The position numbers and the translations under genes are program-made. From Paenibacillus phyllosphaerae (lineage in GTDB: Bacteria; Bacillota; Bacilli; Paenibacillales; Paenibacillaceae), in the NCBI RefSeq assembly GCF_014192105.1, contig NZ_JACHXK010000001.1, forward strand, positions 868,001 through 932,000: 64,000 nucleotides of DNA, in the 5' to 3' direction. Shown here piece after piece: positions 7,939-17,806 of the stretch. Position 1 is the stretch's first letter. Each line of letters starts with the position of its first letter. The notes under the pieces were generated by a model. The model was not told the origin of the DNA. It did no database searches and saw only the letters and a list, made by a program, of their open reading frames with translations.

Positions 7939-8133
7939 CTAGTTGAGCATTTGACGATCGTTGTTCTCGAGTTCGTACTTCTCTTCCAGTACATGGTTGA
8001 GCTTCTTGCGGGCGGACACTTCGACGTTGTGATTGCCGTGGAAGCGAATCCCAGCCAGTGCCATCAGTTCTTTCATTGTCAGTTCAACCGTTACTTTCTG
8101 ATCGCCTTGCGGAATTTTAACTTGCGTCATCAT
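7939..8133 (-). CDS. Conserved-looking 64-residue hypothetical protein
   Basis: A small acidic/basic mixed protein beginning MMTQVKIPQGDQKVTVELT and ending YELENNDRQMLN, with no signal peptide or membrane helix. GAGGTGATGG precedes the double ATG with good spacing, and a terminator follows. I do not recognise a family. The predicted beta strand (QKVTVELTMKE) followed by helix suggests a small folded domain. Confidence 0.65.
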   Translation of the reverse strand: MMTQVKIPQGDQKVTVELTMKELMALAGIRFHGNHNVEVSARKKLNHVLEEKYELENNDRQMLN

Positions 8134-8470
8134 CCATCACCTCATGCGGTTTTTTTGATTTCATTGTTTCCAGAAAACCGTCGTTTTATGACAAGGGTGT
8201 GAATACTAGTGTAAAGGCTTACAATTCTTTTTTGCTACACTTTTAAAATAACACATCATGTTAGGTTACGCAAGCCCTTTTTCCAGATTTCATGCGGGTT
8301 AAAAGCTGACATTAAAACAGCTTTTCCGCATTTTTCATGTCAGCTTTTAGCAAAGGCTTGGCTTCCTTGAATTTTAGGTAAAACGGCGTTGGCAGATCAT
8401 TGGAAGCATAGCAATCTACTGGGTTTTTCGCTACAATAAACAATAACCTCAATGTATAGGAGTCTGAATC
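8134..8470. other. Divergent intergenic region with a long inverted repeat
   Basis: AT-rich gap between the 64-residue gene and mnmL. It contains a perfect 12-bp inverted repeat, AAAAGCTGACAT (8301-8312) / ATGTCAGCTTTT (8337-8348). The 24-nt loop itself carries AAAACAGCTTTT. There is no T-run, so it may be an operator or a structured 5' leader rather than a terminator. No coding sequence is supported. Confidence 0.55.
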
Positions 8471-9433
8471 ATGCAAGCTTCACCGCAAGCCGGTATGCCG
8501 GAGCCCCTCATCTGGGGCGACAAACGTTTCCATACCTGGAACTACGAAATGCGCGAGCAGTTCCACGGCAAAGTCTTCAAAGTGACGCTCGATGCCGGAT
8601 TCACCTGTCCGAACCGGGACGGCTCGATCGCCAAAGGCGGCTGTACGTTCTGCAGCGCCCGCGGATCTGGCGATTTTGCCGGAAGCCGTCGCGACGATCT
8701 CATCACGCAATTCCACAAGATACGCGACCGCCAGCATCTCAAGTGGCCGGAAGCCCAATATATCGGTTATTTCCAAGCTTATACGAACACTTACGCTCCG
8801 GTCGAAGAGCTTCGCGAATATTATGAGACGATTCTGGCGCTGCCCGGCGTTGTCGGCCTGTCGATCGCGACGCGTCCGGATTGTCTCCCCGACGATGTCG
8901 TCGACTATCTCGCCGAGCTGAATGAACGCACCTATCTATGGGTCGAGATGGGACTGCAGACGATTCACGAATCCACCTCGACGCTCATTAACCGCGCGCA
9001 CGATACGGCCTGCTACACGGACGCCGTCGCCAAGCTGCGCGCCCGCGGCATTCGCGTCTGTACGCATATCATCTATGGCCTCCCGCAGGAGACGCATGAG
9101 ATGATGCTCGATACGGGCCGGGCCGTCGCGAAGATGGATGTGCAAGGGATCAAGATTCATCTGCTCCACCTGATGCGCAAAACGCCGATGGTGAAACAGT
9201 ATGAAGCCGGGCTCCTGCGATTCCTCGAACGGGACGAATACATTAAGCTCGTCGTCGATACGCTTGAAATTCTCCCGCCTGAGATGATCGTCCATCGCCT
9301 GACCGGAGACGCGCCGCGCGATCTGTTGATCGGCCCGATGTGGAGCATGGACAAATGGCCCGTGCTCAACGGCATCGACGCGGAACTGCGCAGCCGCAAT
9401 ACTTGGCAGGGCAAATCATGGGAGGCTTGCTGA
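8471..9433 (+). CDS. mnmL: Radical SAM protein MnmL (YtqA, TIGR01212 family)
   Basis: A 320-residue radical SAM enzyme with the widely spaced cluster cysteines typical of this family: C46 in FTCPNRDG and C58-x2-C61 in GGCTFCSARGSGDF. In Gram-positive bacteria YtqA/MnmL acts in an alternative route to 5-methylaminomethyl-2-thiouridine at tRNA position 34, together with the methyltransferase YtqB/MnmM. That partner gene starts 2 nt after this stop codon. The pair is evidently an operon. A GGAG site lies before the ATG. Confidence 0.9.
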   Translation: MQASPQAGMPEPLIWGDKRFHTWNYEMREQFHGKVFKVTLDAGFTCPNRDGSIAKGGCTFCSARGSGDFAGSRRDDLITQFHKIRDRQHLKWPEAQYIGYFQAYTNTYAPVEELREYYETILALPGVVGLSIATRPDCLPDDVVDYLAELNERTYLWVEMGLQTIHESTSTLINRAHDTACYTDAVAKLRARGIRVCTHIIYGLPQETHEMMLDTGRAVAKMDVQGIKIHLLHLMRKTPMVKQYEAGLLRFLERDEYIKLVVDTLEILPPEMIVHRLTGDAPRDLLIGPMWSMDKWPVLNGIDAELRSRNTWQGKSWEAC

Positions 9434-9435
9434 CG

Positions 9436-10017
9436 ATGGGTTTCTTATCTGTACTTAGCTTTGCCCACCGGTTCATCGAAGAACGCGTCTCGACCGGAGA
9501 CACCGTCATCGATGCAACGTGCGGCAATGGCGTCGACACCCGCTACCTCGCCGAGTTGATCGGCCCCCGCGGCACGTTATACGGCTTCGATATCCAGGAG
9601 GCAGCATTGCAGCGCACCGCGGAGCGCCTTGCCCCGCTTGCAGAAGAAGGCCGTCAGCCGAAGCTTCGGCTGATCCTCGGCAGCCATGCGGACATGCGCG
9701 AGCATGTGGATACCGCCGCCCATGGGCAAGTGGGGGCGATCATGTTTAATTTTGGCTATTTGCCCGGAGCCGATCCATCGGTCATTACGCAGGCGCATTC
9801 CTCCATTGCGGCATTGGAAGCCGCGCTTGCGCTGCTGCGTCCCGGCGGTATCGTCACCGCCGTCCTCTACCCCGGCCATGAAGGCGGGGATCGGGAAGCG
9901 GCAGCGATCGAAGCTTGGGCGTCCGTGCTGCCGCAAGCGGTGGGACAAGCCATTATTTATCGGATGATCCAAAAGCCCGCGGCCCCTTATTTGATCGCCG
10001 TGGAGAAACGCAAATAA
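9436..10017 (+). CDS. mnmM: tRNA (mnm5s2U34) methyltransferase MnmM (YtqB)
   Basis: A 193-residue class I methyltransferase. The SAM-binding motif I DATCGNGVDTRYLA (split: DATCGNGVD, TRYLA), motif II GFDIQ and the NFGYLPGAD motif that marks the YtqB family are present. MnmM transfers the final methyl group in mnm5s2U34 formation. The start is the ATG at 9436, 10 nt after GGGAGG, which gives MGFLSVLSFAHRF as in homologues. The frame is open further upstream inside mnmL, but that stretch is not conserved. Confidence 0.92.
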   Translation: MGFLSVLSFAHRFIEERVSTGDTVIDATCGNGVDTRYLAELIGPRGTLYGFDIQEAALQRTAERLAPLAEEGRQPKLRLILGSHADMREHVDTAAHGQVGAIMFNFGYLPGADPSVITQAHSSIAALEAALALLRPGGIVTAVLYPGHEGGDREAAAIEAWASVLPQAVGQAIIYRMIQKPAAPYLIAVEKRK

Positions 10018-10037
10018 TTTATCGGGAGGCGCTACAC

Positions 10038-10433
10038 ATGGCAGTACGTAAGCTTGAGCATGTCGGTATTATGGTTCGCAATATGGAAAAGTCGATTCAA
10101 TTCTACACCGAGGTTGTCGGACTGGTTCACCTGTACACGATGACGCATACGAACGGCGTCATTCGCCTCGGCTTCCTCGCGGGCAAGGAATCGGGCGAGA
10201 CGGAACTTGAGCTCGTCGAGGGCTACAATGGGGAGCTGCCGGCCGAAGGCCGAGTTCATCATGTCGCCTTCTCCGTCGATGATGTCGAAGCGGAGTTCGC
10301 CCGCATCAAGTCGCTGCCTGACGTCGTCGTGCGCGACACCGAGATTACGACGTTGCCGAACGGCGCGCGCTATTTCTTCTTCGAAGGACCGGACGGCGAA
10401 TTCCTCGAGATGTTCCAGCCTGCAGCGAAGTAA
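10038..10433 (+). CDS. VOC family protein (lactoylglutathione lyase-like)
   Basis: A 131-residue glyoxalase-fold protein starting MAVRKLEHVGIMVRNMEKS with GGGAGG 8 nt upstream. Candidate metal ligands are His8 (EHVGI), His in VHHVAF and Glu in GEFLEMFQ, the spacing expected of glyoxalase I-like members. The substrate is unknown. It lies 20 bp after mnmM on the same strand and may be co-transcribed. Confidence 0.88.
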   Translation: MAVRKLEHVGIMVRNMEKSIQFYTEVVGLVHLYTMTHTNGVIRLGFLAGKESGETELELVEGYNGELPAEGRVHHVAFSVDDVEAEFARIKSLPDVVVRDTEITTLPNGARYFFFEGPDGEFLEMFQPAAK

Positions 10434-10535
10434 GCGGTCAGCCATTCCCAACAACACCTAAGACGTGCCGTCTGGCGAGCGGCCATTTACCCCGCGGCAT
10501 CATCCGCTAACTACATATATATGGATGAGGAGAGA

Positions 10536-11510
10536 ATGACATTGGTACAAGCATATCCACTGCAATTCCAACCTGAAATGAAAGAACGCGTATGGGGAGG
10601 ACGTGCGCTCGAAGGGTTCGGGCTCACGCTGCCGGAAGGCGCGATCGGGGAAGGCTGGATGATCGGCGACCATCCGAACGGCACGACGAAGGTCGTTAAC
10701 GGCGAACTGGCCGGTCTTGGCCTCGACGTGATCCGCGAGAAGTACGGACGCGAGTTCTTCGGCACCAAAGGTTTCTCCGAACGCAACGGCCGCTTCCCGC
10801 TTCTGATCAAACTGCTCGATTGCAACGACGACCTGTCCATCCAGGTTCACCCGACCGACGATTATGAAGGGCTGCCGGAAGGCGAGCTTGGCAAGACGGA
10901 GATGTGGTATATCCTCGACGCTAAGCCGGGCGCCAAAATCATCTACGGCCTCAAAGAAGGCATCGACCGCCCTCAGCTGGCTGCCGCAATCGAAGAAGAC
11001 CGCGTCATGGACGTGCTGCAAGAAGTTCCGGTTGAAGCCGGCGACGCCTTCTATATTCCGGCCGGAACGGTCCATGCGCTGTGCGCAGGCGTGGTCGTAG
11101 CCGAGATCCAGCAGAACTCCGATACGACGTACCGCGTCTTCGACTACAACCGTCCAGGCCTGGACGGCAAGCCGCGCGAGCTGCACGTGGAAGACTCGCT
11201 CAATGTAACCGCCTATGAGGGCGCTGGCGCAACGCGGATGAAAACCGACAATGCCGCACCGAACGAGTGGCTGCAGATCGCCTCTTCGCCGTATTTCATC
11301 GTCGATAAAGGCGTCGTGCGCGGCTCGTGGAAGCTGTCCACCACGCCGGAGAGCTTCGTTATTCTCGTCGTGGCCGACGGTACGGGCACGCTGAGCTGGG
11401 ATGGCGGTTCGCAGGACATCAAAGCCGGCGAGTGCTTCCTGGTCCCTGCCAGCCTTGGCGGCTACGAGCTGTCCGGCGAGCTGACGGTATTGCGCAGCGT
11501 AACGCCTTAG
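10536..11510 (+). CDS. manA: Class I mannose-6-phosphate isomerase
   Basis: A cupin-fold zinc enzyme of about 324 residues that interconverts mannose-6-P and fructose-6-P, feeding GDP-mannose for glycan synthesis. Metal-site segments IQVHPTDD, GKTEMWYIL and PAGTVHALCAG are intact, and the N-terminus KERVWGGRAL matches the Firmicute family. The start is uncertain. The ATG at 10536 is only 3 nt after GGAG. A TTG at 10542 has 9-nt spacing. An ATG at 10521 lacks a site. All three give nearly the same protein. The product could supply the nearby glycosyltransferases. Confidence 0.92.
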   Translation: MTLVQAYPLQFQPEMKERVWGGRALEGFGLTLPEGAIGEGWMIGDHPNGTTKVVNGELAGLGLDVIREKYGREFFGTKGFSERNGRFPLLIKLLDCNDDLSIQVHPTDDYEGLPEGELGKTEMWYILDAKPGAKIIYGLKEGIDRPQLAAAIEEDRVMDVLQEVPVEAGDAFYIPAGTVHALCAGVVVAEIQQNSDTTYRVFDYNRPGLDGKPRELHVEDSLNVTAYEGAGATRMKTDNAAPNEWLQIASSPYFIVDKGVVRGSWKLSTTPESFVILVVADGTGTLSWDGGSQDIKAGECFLVPASLGGYELSGELTVLRSVTP

Positions 11511-11517
11511 AACGAAG

Positions 11518-11556
11518 AACAGCCCCGAAGTAGATTCCTCTACTGTCGGGGCTGTT
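11518..11556. terminator. Bidirectional terminator between manA and the aldo/keto reductase gene
   Basis: AACAGCCCCGA … TCGGGGCTGTT, an 11-bp perfect stem containing a smaller AGTAGA…TCTACT inverted repeat. It is placed between two converging genes. Confidence 0.8.
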
Positions 11557-11581
11557 GTTGTTTGTGCGATAAGTGCGGCGA

Positions 11582-12571
<990 letters not shown>

Positions 12572-12655
12572 CGTTCTATCGCTCCTTACCCCTGCTAGAA
12601 ACAGGTTGTATGATTTGGCAACCTCTCTCATCATACACGGTTGTGAACGCGCGTT

Positions 12656-13005
12656 CAAGGGTGGTGAGACCCTGACCCTCCGAAGGAGGGGAACAAGGGC
12701 TCGCCGCCCTTTGAACCCCATTTCTCCCCTCGCCCCTTCCCCCTCCGCCGAGGGGAACCAAGGGCCACAGCCCTCTGGACGCCCGTAAGTGGCCAAATAC
12801 GTGACGAGGCCGTCGTTGATCTGTCCTTTCGCGGTTGGCCCGCGTTGTCCCTGGCGTATGCAGATAGCTGCATGCCGCCGTTTGGACAAAGCTTTTGTTC
12901 GAGCTTCGTTCGCGGCTTTATGCCTTGGGTGGAGACCTGCTACGATCGAAGATAGTTCATCAAACGTGCTGACTCTTGCTTGACGCCCACTTCGTGGGCA
13001 CGCTT
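12656..13005 (+). repeat. Structured dispersed repeat, copy 2
   Basis: Second copy of the multi-hairpin element. It has CCCTCC-GAA-GGAGGG, AAGGGC-TCGCC-GCCCTT, the CCTCGCCCCTTCCCC block from 12728, AGGGC-CACA-GCCCT, and a long central stem opened by TTGTCC…GGACAA. The invariant CGAGCTTCGTTCGCGGCTT and a terminal GCCCAC-TTC-GTGGGC hairpin follow. Compared with copy 1, stem positions change in pairs (GTTC/GAAC becomes GTCC/GGAC; GTCCAC/GTGGAC becomes GCCCAC/GTGGGC). It lies between the aldo/keto reductase start and the terminator of the B12-radical SAM gene. Confidence 0.85.
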
Positions 13006-13033
13006 TCCTTACTGCCTGCTGTACCTCCGACAC

Positions 13034-13068
13034 AAAAAAACCTTCAACCGGCTTGAGCCGATTGAAGG
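13034..13068 (-). terminator. Terminator of the B12-radical SAM gene
   Basis: On the minus strand CCTTCAAT-CGGCT-CA-AGCCG-GTTGAAGG followed by TTTTTTT. It abuts the 3' end of repeat copy 2. Confidence 0.9.
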
Positions 13069-13098
13069 CTGCATGCTACTTGATTGTGGGCTACTAGA

Positions 13099-14922
13099 TT
13101 AAGCGTGCGCTTGTTGCGCTTGCTCAATCCGCAGCATATACGGCTTGGCGCCGCCTTCTTGTTTGCCCGCTCCGCCGTAGAGGACGATCAGCAGCGTGTG
13201 CGAGTCGGTGCGGATCTCGCCGGTTTCGAGGAAGAGCGCCAGGTCGAACGGGATCCGTTCGATGACCGCGTGCTTGTGCAGTTCTTTCTCCCCTAGGCCC
13301 AGATTGGCGAAATCGCCGGATACGTCTTCCGGACGATCGGCAATCTGCTGCATCCATCCGGCCCAGACGGACTTCTCCATCGTGAAGTCCCACCATACTT
13401 TGCGCGGCTTGTAGTTATGGTTGAGGAAGTAGTCGAGCTTCATAAGGCCCAGCACGACGTCCGGATTGTAATTCAAGCCGGATGACTGGTCTCTGAGCTC
13501 CGCCGCTCCCTCTTGCAGGAACGCCCACAGCCGCGAGAACAGGTCCTCGAGCTGATGGCCGATCTTTTGCCAGCCGCGGCCTTCCCAGAAGTCGCCGAAC
13601 TGCTGGAAGAAGTCGAACGGCGACGGGAAAACGCGATCGACCAAATACAGAAGCGCATGATCCATCCGGTGCGCGTTCCAATATTTCTCGAGCACGTCCT
13701 CGACGCGCTTGATGCGGACGATATCCCCAAAAGGCATCAGGTCATTGCCCAGCATCTCGTAAGGCGCACGGTCCTGATAGATGTAGCCGTACTTGGCCGC
13801 GTCGATGCGCATGCCGGTGCCGCGGAGCATTTTGAGGAAACCAAGCTGCAATTCTTCCGGCCTTAACGCGAACACGTCGTTGAACGTCTTGCGGAACGTG
13901 TTGTAGTCCTCGTGCGGCAGACCTGCGATGAGATCGAGATGCTGGTCGATCTTCTTGCTGTCCTTCACCTTCGTGACGGTCCGGACCAGCTTGGACCAGT
14001 TCTGGCGGCGCTTGACCGCTTCATTGGTCGGATCGTTCGTCGACTGGACGCCGATCTCGAAGCGGAAGATGTCCGGCGGCGCATGTTCCGCCAAATAATC
14101 GAGTACCTCGGGGCGCATAATATCTGCGGTAATCTCGAACTGGAATACGCAGCCGCGATGATTCTCGATCAAGAATTGGAACATCTCGAGCGCATAGTCG
14201 CGCTTAATGTTGAACGTCCGGTCGACGAACTTGATCAGCTTCGCGCCTTGGTCGATCAGATAGATAATATCCGCTTTCGTCCGCTCGATATCGAAATACC
14301 GCACGCCGACCTCGATACTGGATAAACAGAACTGGCAGCTGAACGGACAGCCCCGGCTCGTCTCGAAATAGACGACGCGATTGGCAAGCGTCGGGAGGTC
14401 TTCCTTGAACCGGTACGGCGTAGGCAGTTTCGCCAAATCCAGCTTCGGCCGCCCCGGGTTGACGCGAATTTCGATCGTATCGTCCTTAAGCCGTTTACGG
14501 TACGCAATACCGAATACCATATGGTATTTGTTCGTGCCGTTCTCGATCTCGGTCAGCAGATGGTGGAACGTCTCCTCGCCTTCGCCCACGACGATGAAGT
14601 CGATATCCGTCAGGCGTTCCATCCAATGCTCGACGTCATAGCTGACCTCCGGTCCGCCCAGGACGATTTTGATCTCCGGCATAATCTTGCGCAGCATGTC
14701 GATCACGACGATCGTTTCTTCGATATTCCAAATGTAGCAGGAGAATCCGACCACGTCCGGCTTGCGGGCGAACAAATCGGACACAATATTCATGGCAGGA
14801 TCCTTGATCGTATACTCGGCGATATCGATGTCGAAATCGTCCTGGCTGTAAGCCTTGAGACAGCGAAGCGCGAGCGAGGTGTGAATATATTTGGCGTTTA
14901 AGGTCGCCAGTACGACTTTCAT
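13099..14922 (-). CDS. B12-binding domain radical SAM protein
   Basis: A 607-residue enzyme. The N-terminal cobalamin-binding Rossmann domain (about 1-140) contains VGFSCYIWN and VLGGPEVS. The radical SAM domain has C192-x3-C196-x2-C199 in RGCPFSCQFC and a TIM-barrel pattern. The C-terminal 200 residues resemble the DUF4080 tail of this family. The B12-dependent radical SAM class includes methyltransferases and anaerobic Mg-protoporphyrin cyclase relatives, and the substrate here is unknown. The ATG at 14922 gives the conserved MKVVLATLNAKYIHTSLALR; upstream codons are not conserved. Confidence 0.9.
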   Translation of the reverse strand: MKVVLATLNAKYIHTSLALRCLKAYSQDDFDIDIAEYTIKDPAMNIVSDLFARKPDVVGFSCYIWNIEETIVVIDMLRKIMPEIKIVLGGPEVSYDVEHWMERLTDIDFIVVGEGEETFHHLLTEIENGTNKYHMVFGIAYRKRLKDDTIEIRVNPGRPKLDLAKLPTPYRFKEDLPTLANRVVYFETSRGCPFSCQFCLSSIEVGVRYFDIERTKADIIYLIDQGAKLIKFVDRTFNIKRDYALEMFQFLIENHRGCVFQFEITADIMRPEVLDYLAEHAPPDIFRFEIGVQSTNDPTNEAVKRRQNWSKLVRTVTKVKDSKKIDQHLDLIAGLPHEDYNTFRKTFNDVFALRPEELQLGFLKMLRGTGMRIDAAKYGYIYQDRAPYEMLGNDLMPFGDIVRIKRVEDVLEKYWNAHRMDHALLYLVDRVFPSPFDFFQQFGDFWEGRGWQKIGHQLEDLFSRLWAFLQEGAAELRDQSSGLNYNPDVVLGLMKLDYFLNHNYKPRKVWWDFTMEKSVWAGWMQQIADRPEDVSGDFANLGLGEKELHKHAVIERIPFDLALFLETGEIRTDSHTLLIVLYGGAGKQEGGAKPYMLRIEQAQQAHA

Positions 14923-14982
14923 ATTGGTTTCATTCCCTCTTCTAGTAAGCGTAATAGTCTTATTGTACCGGATTCCGCGCCC

Positions 14983-15035
14983 AAAAAGAAAGGCACTCCG
15001 GCTGGCGCTTGTTGCCAAGCGCGAGCGGAATGCCT
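14983..15035 (-). terminator. Terminator of the serine protease gene
   Basis: On the minus strand AGGCATTCCGCT…AGCCGGAGTGCCT with an inner GCGCTTG/CAAGCGC stem, followed by TTCTTTTTGG. Confidence 0.75.
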
Positions 15036-15072
15036 ATCTCGCTAGTATAGGAATAAGGATAAGTCCGTTTCG

Positions 15073-16581
15073 TTACGTCCGAACGCTGACGTAAATTTTG
15101 TCGTTCTCCTGCAAGTCGATGACCGGATAGCGCACGCGCCATTTGCCATTGCCCAGATCCGTCACTTCGTCTTCCTCGAAGCCGCGCGGCTTGAAGTTGA
15201 AGTCCTGCTGGTAGTAGACGACCAACTGGATCGTCTGGTTCGGGATCGCGGAGCGAAGATCATTGCCGGCCGTAATCGCCCAGTAACGCAGCTCGTCCGC
15301 CGTTTTGTTGCCATACAGCATATAGAACGAAGAATCGATGACCGCGCTCACGACAAGCCAGCCGTCCGAATCTCGTTTGACTTCGAGCTGCTTCAGCTCG
15401 GTCGTGCCTTTGGTCGTCGAGATTTCGCCATAATTGGTCTCAAAATATTGCTTAATCTCGTCCGTCGTCGCATTCGCCAACGACACCTGTTGTGCGCCCC
15501 CGGCAAAAGCGACGGTAGCCGGCGGGTTCAGGCTGATCTGCTGCAGCAGCGCCAGCACGCTCTCCACCGAAATCGCAAAGTTCAGATCGGCGGAAGTATC
15601 CTCGATCTTGGACGTCGTAATACCTACGAGATCGCCATATTCGTTGAACAGCGCGCCGCCGGAGCTGCCGTGGTCGATCGGAACGCTAGTCTGCAGGTAA
15701 TTGCCGTCGATGTTGCTGATCAGGCCGTCAGCGGCCGTATTCTGCACTCCGAGCGGGCTGCCGATGGAGACGACATGATCGCCTTTCATAATATCGTCCG
15801 CCGATGCCAGCGTAACCGGCGATACGCCGATTGCTTTGGTCGTCTGGATGATCGCAAGATCGTTCTCTTCGCTGAAGCCGACGATGCCTTTGACCTGGAG
15901 CACCGTCCCATCGTTCAACGTGACGGATGCTGCCGATGCATCGCTCACCACATGGAGGTTGGTCAGGATCAGGCTGCCGCCGACCACGACGCCGCTGCCT
16001 TGGGCCGTATCTGTCGAAATCATAACGACTTTCTCATCGTTCTTGGCCACAATCTGCTGCGTATCGAGCTTCGTTCGCGTATCCACGATCGTGCTGTCAT
16101 TCTCTTCTTCCGTCTGCCCTTGCGCGGACGTAATCTGAATGGTATTCCCATTCACTGCCACGGTCGCGCCTAATGCTTCAGAGACGAAGCGCAGCGGTAC
16201 GAGCGTGCTTCCGCTCTTCTGTTGGGCCGGCACTTGCAGCTTCACGGTCGTGCCGTTCAAGACTGCACTGGCGGACCCGATCTTCAATGAAATGGAGTCG
16301 CCGTCTTTCGTTGCCATGACCGTCTTCGTCTGCTGATTCCACGTCACCTCTGCGCCCAATGCGTTAAAAATCGCGCGCATCGGTACGAGCGTCGTGCCTT
16401 GTTGGACGATCGGCGATGGCGTAAGCGCTAGCTTTTGTCCGTCTACATATACTTGTACGCTGAGCGTCTGCGCGGTAGCGGCTGCGGCATGACCCGGCTG
16501 AAGGCCAGGCAGTGGCGCAAGAACAAGCCCCGCTGCAACCACGGACGCAATCATCGTCTGCTTGAGTGAGTAGTTTGTCAT
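15073..16581 (-). CDS. Secreted trypsin-like serine protease with copper-amine-oxidase stalk domain
   Basis: A 502-residue exported protein. The signal peptide (about 1-35) ends in GHAAAA. A copper amine oxidase N-terminal ('stalk') region spans about 40-150, with paired TTLVPMRAIFNALGAEV and STLVPLRFVSEALGATV repeats; it is used here as a surface module, not a redox domain. The protease domain of HtrA/trypsin type (about 165-350) has the triad H210 (ILTNLHVV), D241 (ENDLAII) and S307 (HGSSGGAL). No PDZ domain is apparent. The C-terminal 150 residues are unassigned. It probably acts in cell-wall protein quality control or processing. GGAGGTATCC precedes the ATG. Confidence 0.88.
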   Translation of the reverse strand: MTNYSLKQTMIASVVAAGLVLAPLPGLQPGHAAAATAQTLSVQVYVDGQKLALTPSPIVQQGTTLVPMRAIFNALGAEVTWNQQTKTVMATKDGDSISLKIGSASAVLNGTTVKLQVPAQQKSGSTLVPLRFVSEALGATVAVNGNTIQITSAQGQTEEENDSTIVDTRTKLDTQQIVAKNDEKVVMISTDTAQGSGVVVGGSLILTNLHVVSDASAASVTLNDGTVLQVKGIVGFSEENDLAIIQTTKAIGVSPVTLASADDIMKGDHVVSIGSPLGVQNTAADGLISNIDGNYLQTSVPIDHGSSGGALFNEYGDLVGITTSKIEDTSADLNFAISVESVLALLQQISLNPPATVAFAGGAQQVSLANATTDEIKQYFETNYGEISTTKGTTELKQLEVKRDSDGWLVVSAVIDSSFYMLYGNKTADELRYWAITAGNDLRSAIPNQTIQLVVYYQQDFNFKPRGFEEDEVTDLGNGKWRVRYPVIDLQENDKIYVSVRT

Positions 16582-16683
16582 GGATACCTCCGGTTTCTCT
16601 ATTCTCCTGAGGCTATCCTATCAATCTATCGTTAGAATGTCCATGAATAAAGATTGGTTGGTTTGCTTAAAAAACGCTGAGCG

Positions 16684-17046
16684 TTGGGGTGGGGGATTTC
16701 TCCCCCTGTGCCCCCTTTTAGGCGGGGCTGCGCCCCTAAGAACCCCCTTTGCCTCGCCCCTTCCCCCTCCTCGGAGGGGAACGCAAGGGTTATCACCCTC
16801 TGGACACCCATAATGGGCCATACACGTTACGCGGCCGTCTTCGATCTGTCCTTTCGTGGGGGGCCCGCTTTTGTCCCGGGGACTAGGTGCATAAGGGCAA
16901 TGTACCTCGTCCTCCTGGGACAAAGCTCTGCTTTCGAGCTTCGTTCGCGGCTTTGATGCCTTGGGAGGTTACTCGTTAGTTCGAGCGTCTGGGCGCTATC
17001 CGTGCTGACTCTCGCTTGACGTCCCCCCCTTGATGGGGGACACGCT
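16684..17046 (+). repeat. Structured dispersed repeat, copy 3
   Basis: Third copy. It has GGGGGATTTCTCCCCC, GGGGCTGCGCCCC, the CCTCGCCCCTTCCCC block from 16752, AGGGT-TATC-ACCCT, and a central stem TTGTCCC…GGGACAA closing over AGGTGCAT…ATGTACCT. The invariant CGAGCTTCGTTCGCGGCTT and a terminal GTCCCCC-CCTTGAT-GGGGGAC hairpin follow. Stem sequences again differ from the other copies while pairing is kept. It fills the gap between the divergent protease and 17119 genes. Confidence 0.85.
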
Positions 17047-17118
17047 GACTTCACTTGTTAGCGTAGCGCCACCCAACCGTGCTATATTGAAGCAACGACG
17101 CATGAACGGAGGTTTATA

Positions 17119-17652
17119 ATGCTGTTTGATCCTACGATTTTTGAGAATTTGAAGGTGGCGTTCGAGAATCAGCTCTACGATCTGGATACTCTCGAGCAGA
17201 CGATTACCATTACAGGGCGGGCGGATCGGATCGATATGGCCGTAATGTCGCGCGAATGCACGTTGTTGTTCGAGCTGCGGGAACACAAGGATGTGACGGC
17301 AGAGGTGACGCTCACCACATCGCTGAAAGATCTGGCCGCCGAGCTGTTGGAACAGGAAGGCGCGTCGCCGGGATGCCGGCTGCTGCTTCGTTTTCACCTG
17401 AATGTACGAGGCGAACAGGCAATATGCGCGGAGCTCGGACGGATCGTGCAGCAGATTTGGGAGCTAGAGCAGCCGCCGGTCCAACGGTTAAGCTTCGTCT
17501 ATGGCGAGGAACCGACGATCTATCGCAATACGATCGAGGTGGATTTTGGCCGAACGATCAATGAGGACCAGATGGAGGATATTCCTTCGCTGCTGGCCTA
17601 TATGGTCCGCTCCTTGGAGGAGTTGAACCCTCTCATTCGAGAGGCGAACTAA
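17119..17652 (+). CDS. Hypothetical protein, 177 residues
   Basis: Starts with CGGAGG 7 nt before the ATG. The protein is acidic and soluble, with an alternating strand/helix pattern (TITGRADRIDMAVMS, TLLFELREHKDVTAEVTL) and a C-terminal helix rich in Glu and Leu. It has no signal peptide or membrane helix. I do not recognise a family. Codon use matches the neighbours, so the gene is likely real. Confidence 0.7.
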   Translation: MLFDPTIFENLKVAFENQLYDLDTLEQTITITGRADRIDMAVMSRECTLLFELREHKDVTAEVTLTTSLKDLAAELLEQEGASPGCRLLLRFHLNVRGEQAICAELGRIVQQIWELEQPPVQRLSFVYGEEPTIYRNTIEVDFGRTINEDQMEDIPSLLAYMVRSLEELNPLIREAN

Positions 17653-17756
17653 TGGTCGTCACTCTAGTCCTATGCATGCTTATGAAGACGCACGACCGAC
17701 ATGTAATGGATCAACGGTTTCCTGATCGATGCGCGGTCGCTCGCCCGGCACACGAC

Positions 17757-17791
17757 AAAAAACCTCTCGCTGCTCATCGCGGCGAGAGGTT
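17757..17791 (-). terminator. Terminator of the alarmone synthetase gene
   Basis: On the minus strand AACCTCTCGCCGC-GATGA-GCAGCGAGAGGTT followed by TTTTTT, 16 bp past the stop codon. Confidence 0.9.
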
Positions 17792-17806
17792 ACGCGTGCT
17801 TGTTAC

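Noticed and set aside
12572-13033. N-terminal extension of the aldo/keto reductase frame to 483 residues
   Set aside because: The extension runs through dispersed repeat copy 2; a good ribosome site and conserved N-terminus support the start at 12571.
16621-17054. Short minus-strand ORFs in repeat copy 3 (similar peptides in copies 1 and 2)
   Set aside because: Peptide similarity follows from DNA-level repeat identity; hairpin pairing, not codon pattern, is what is conserved.
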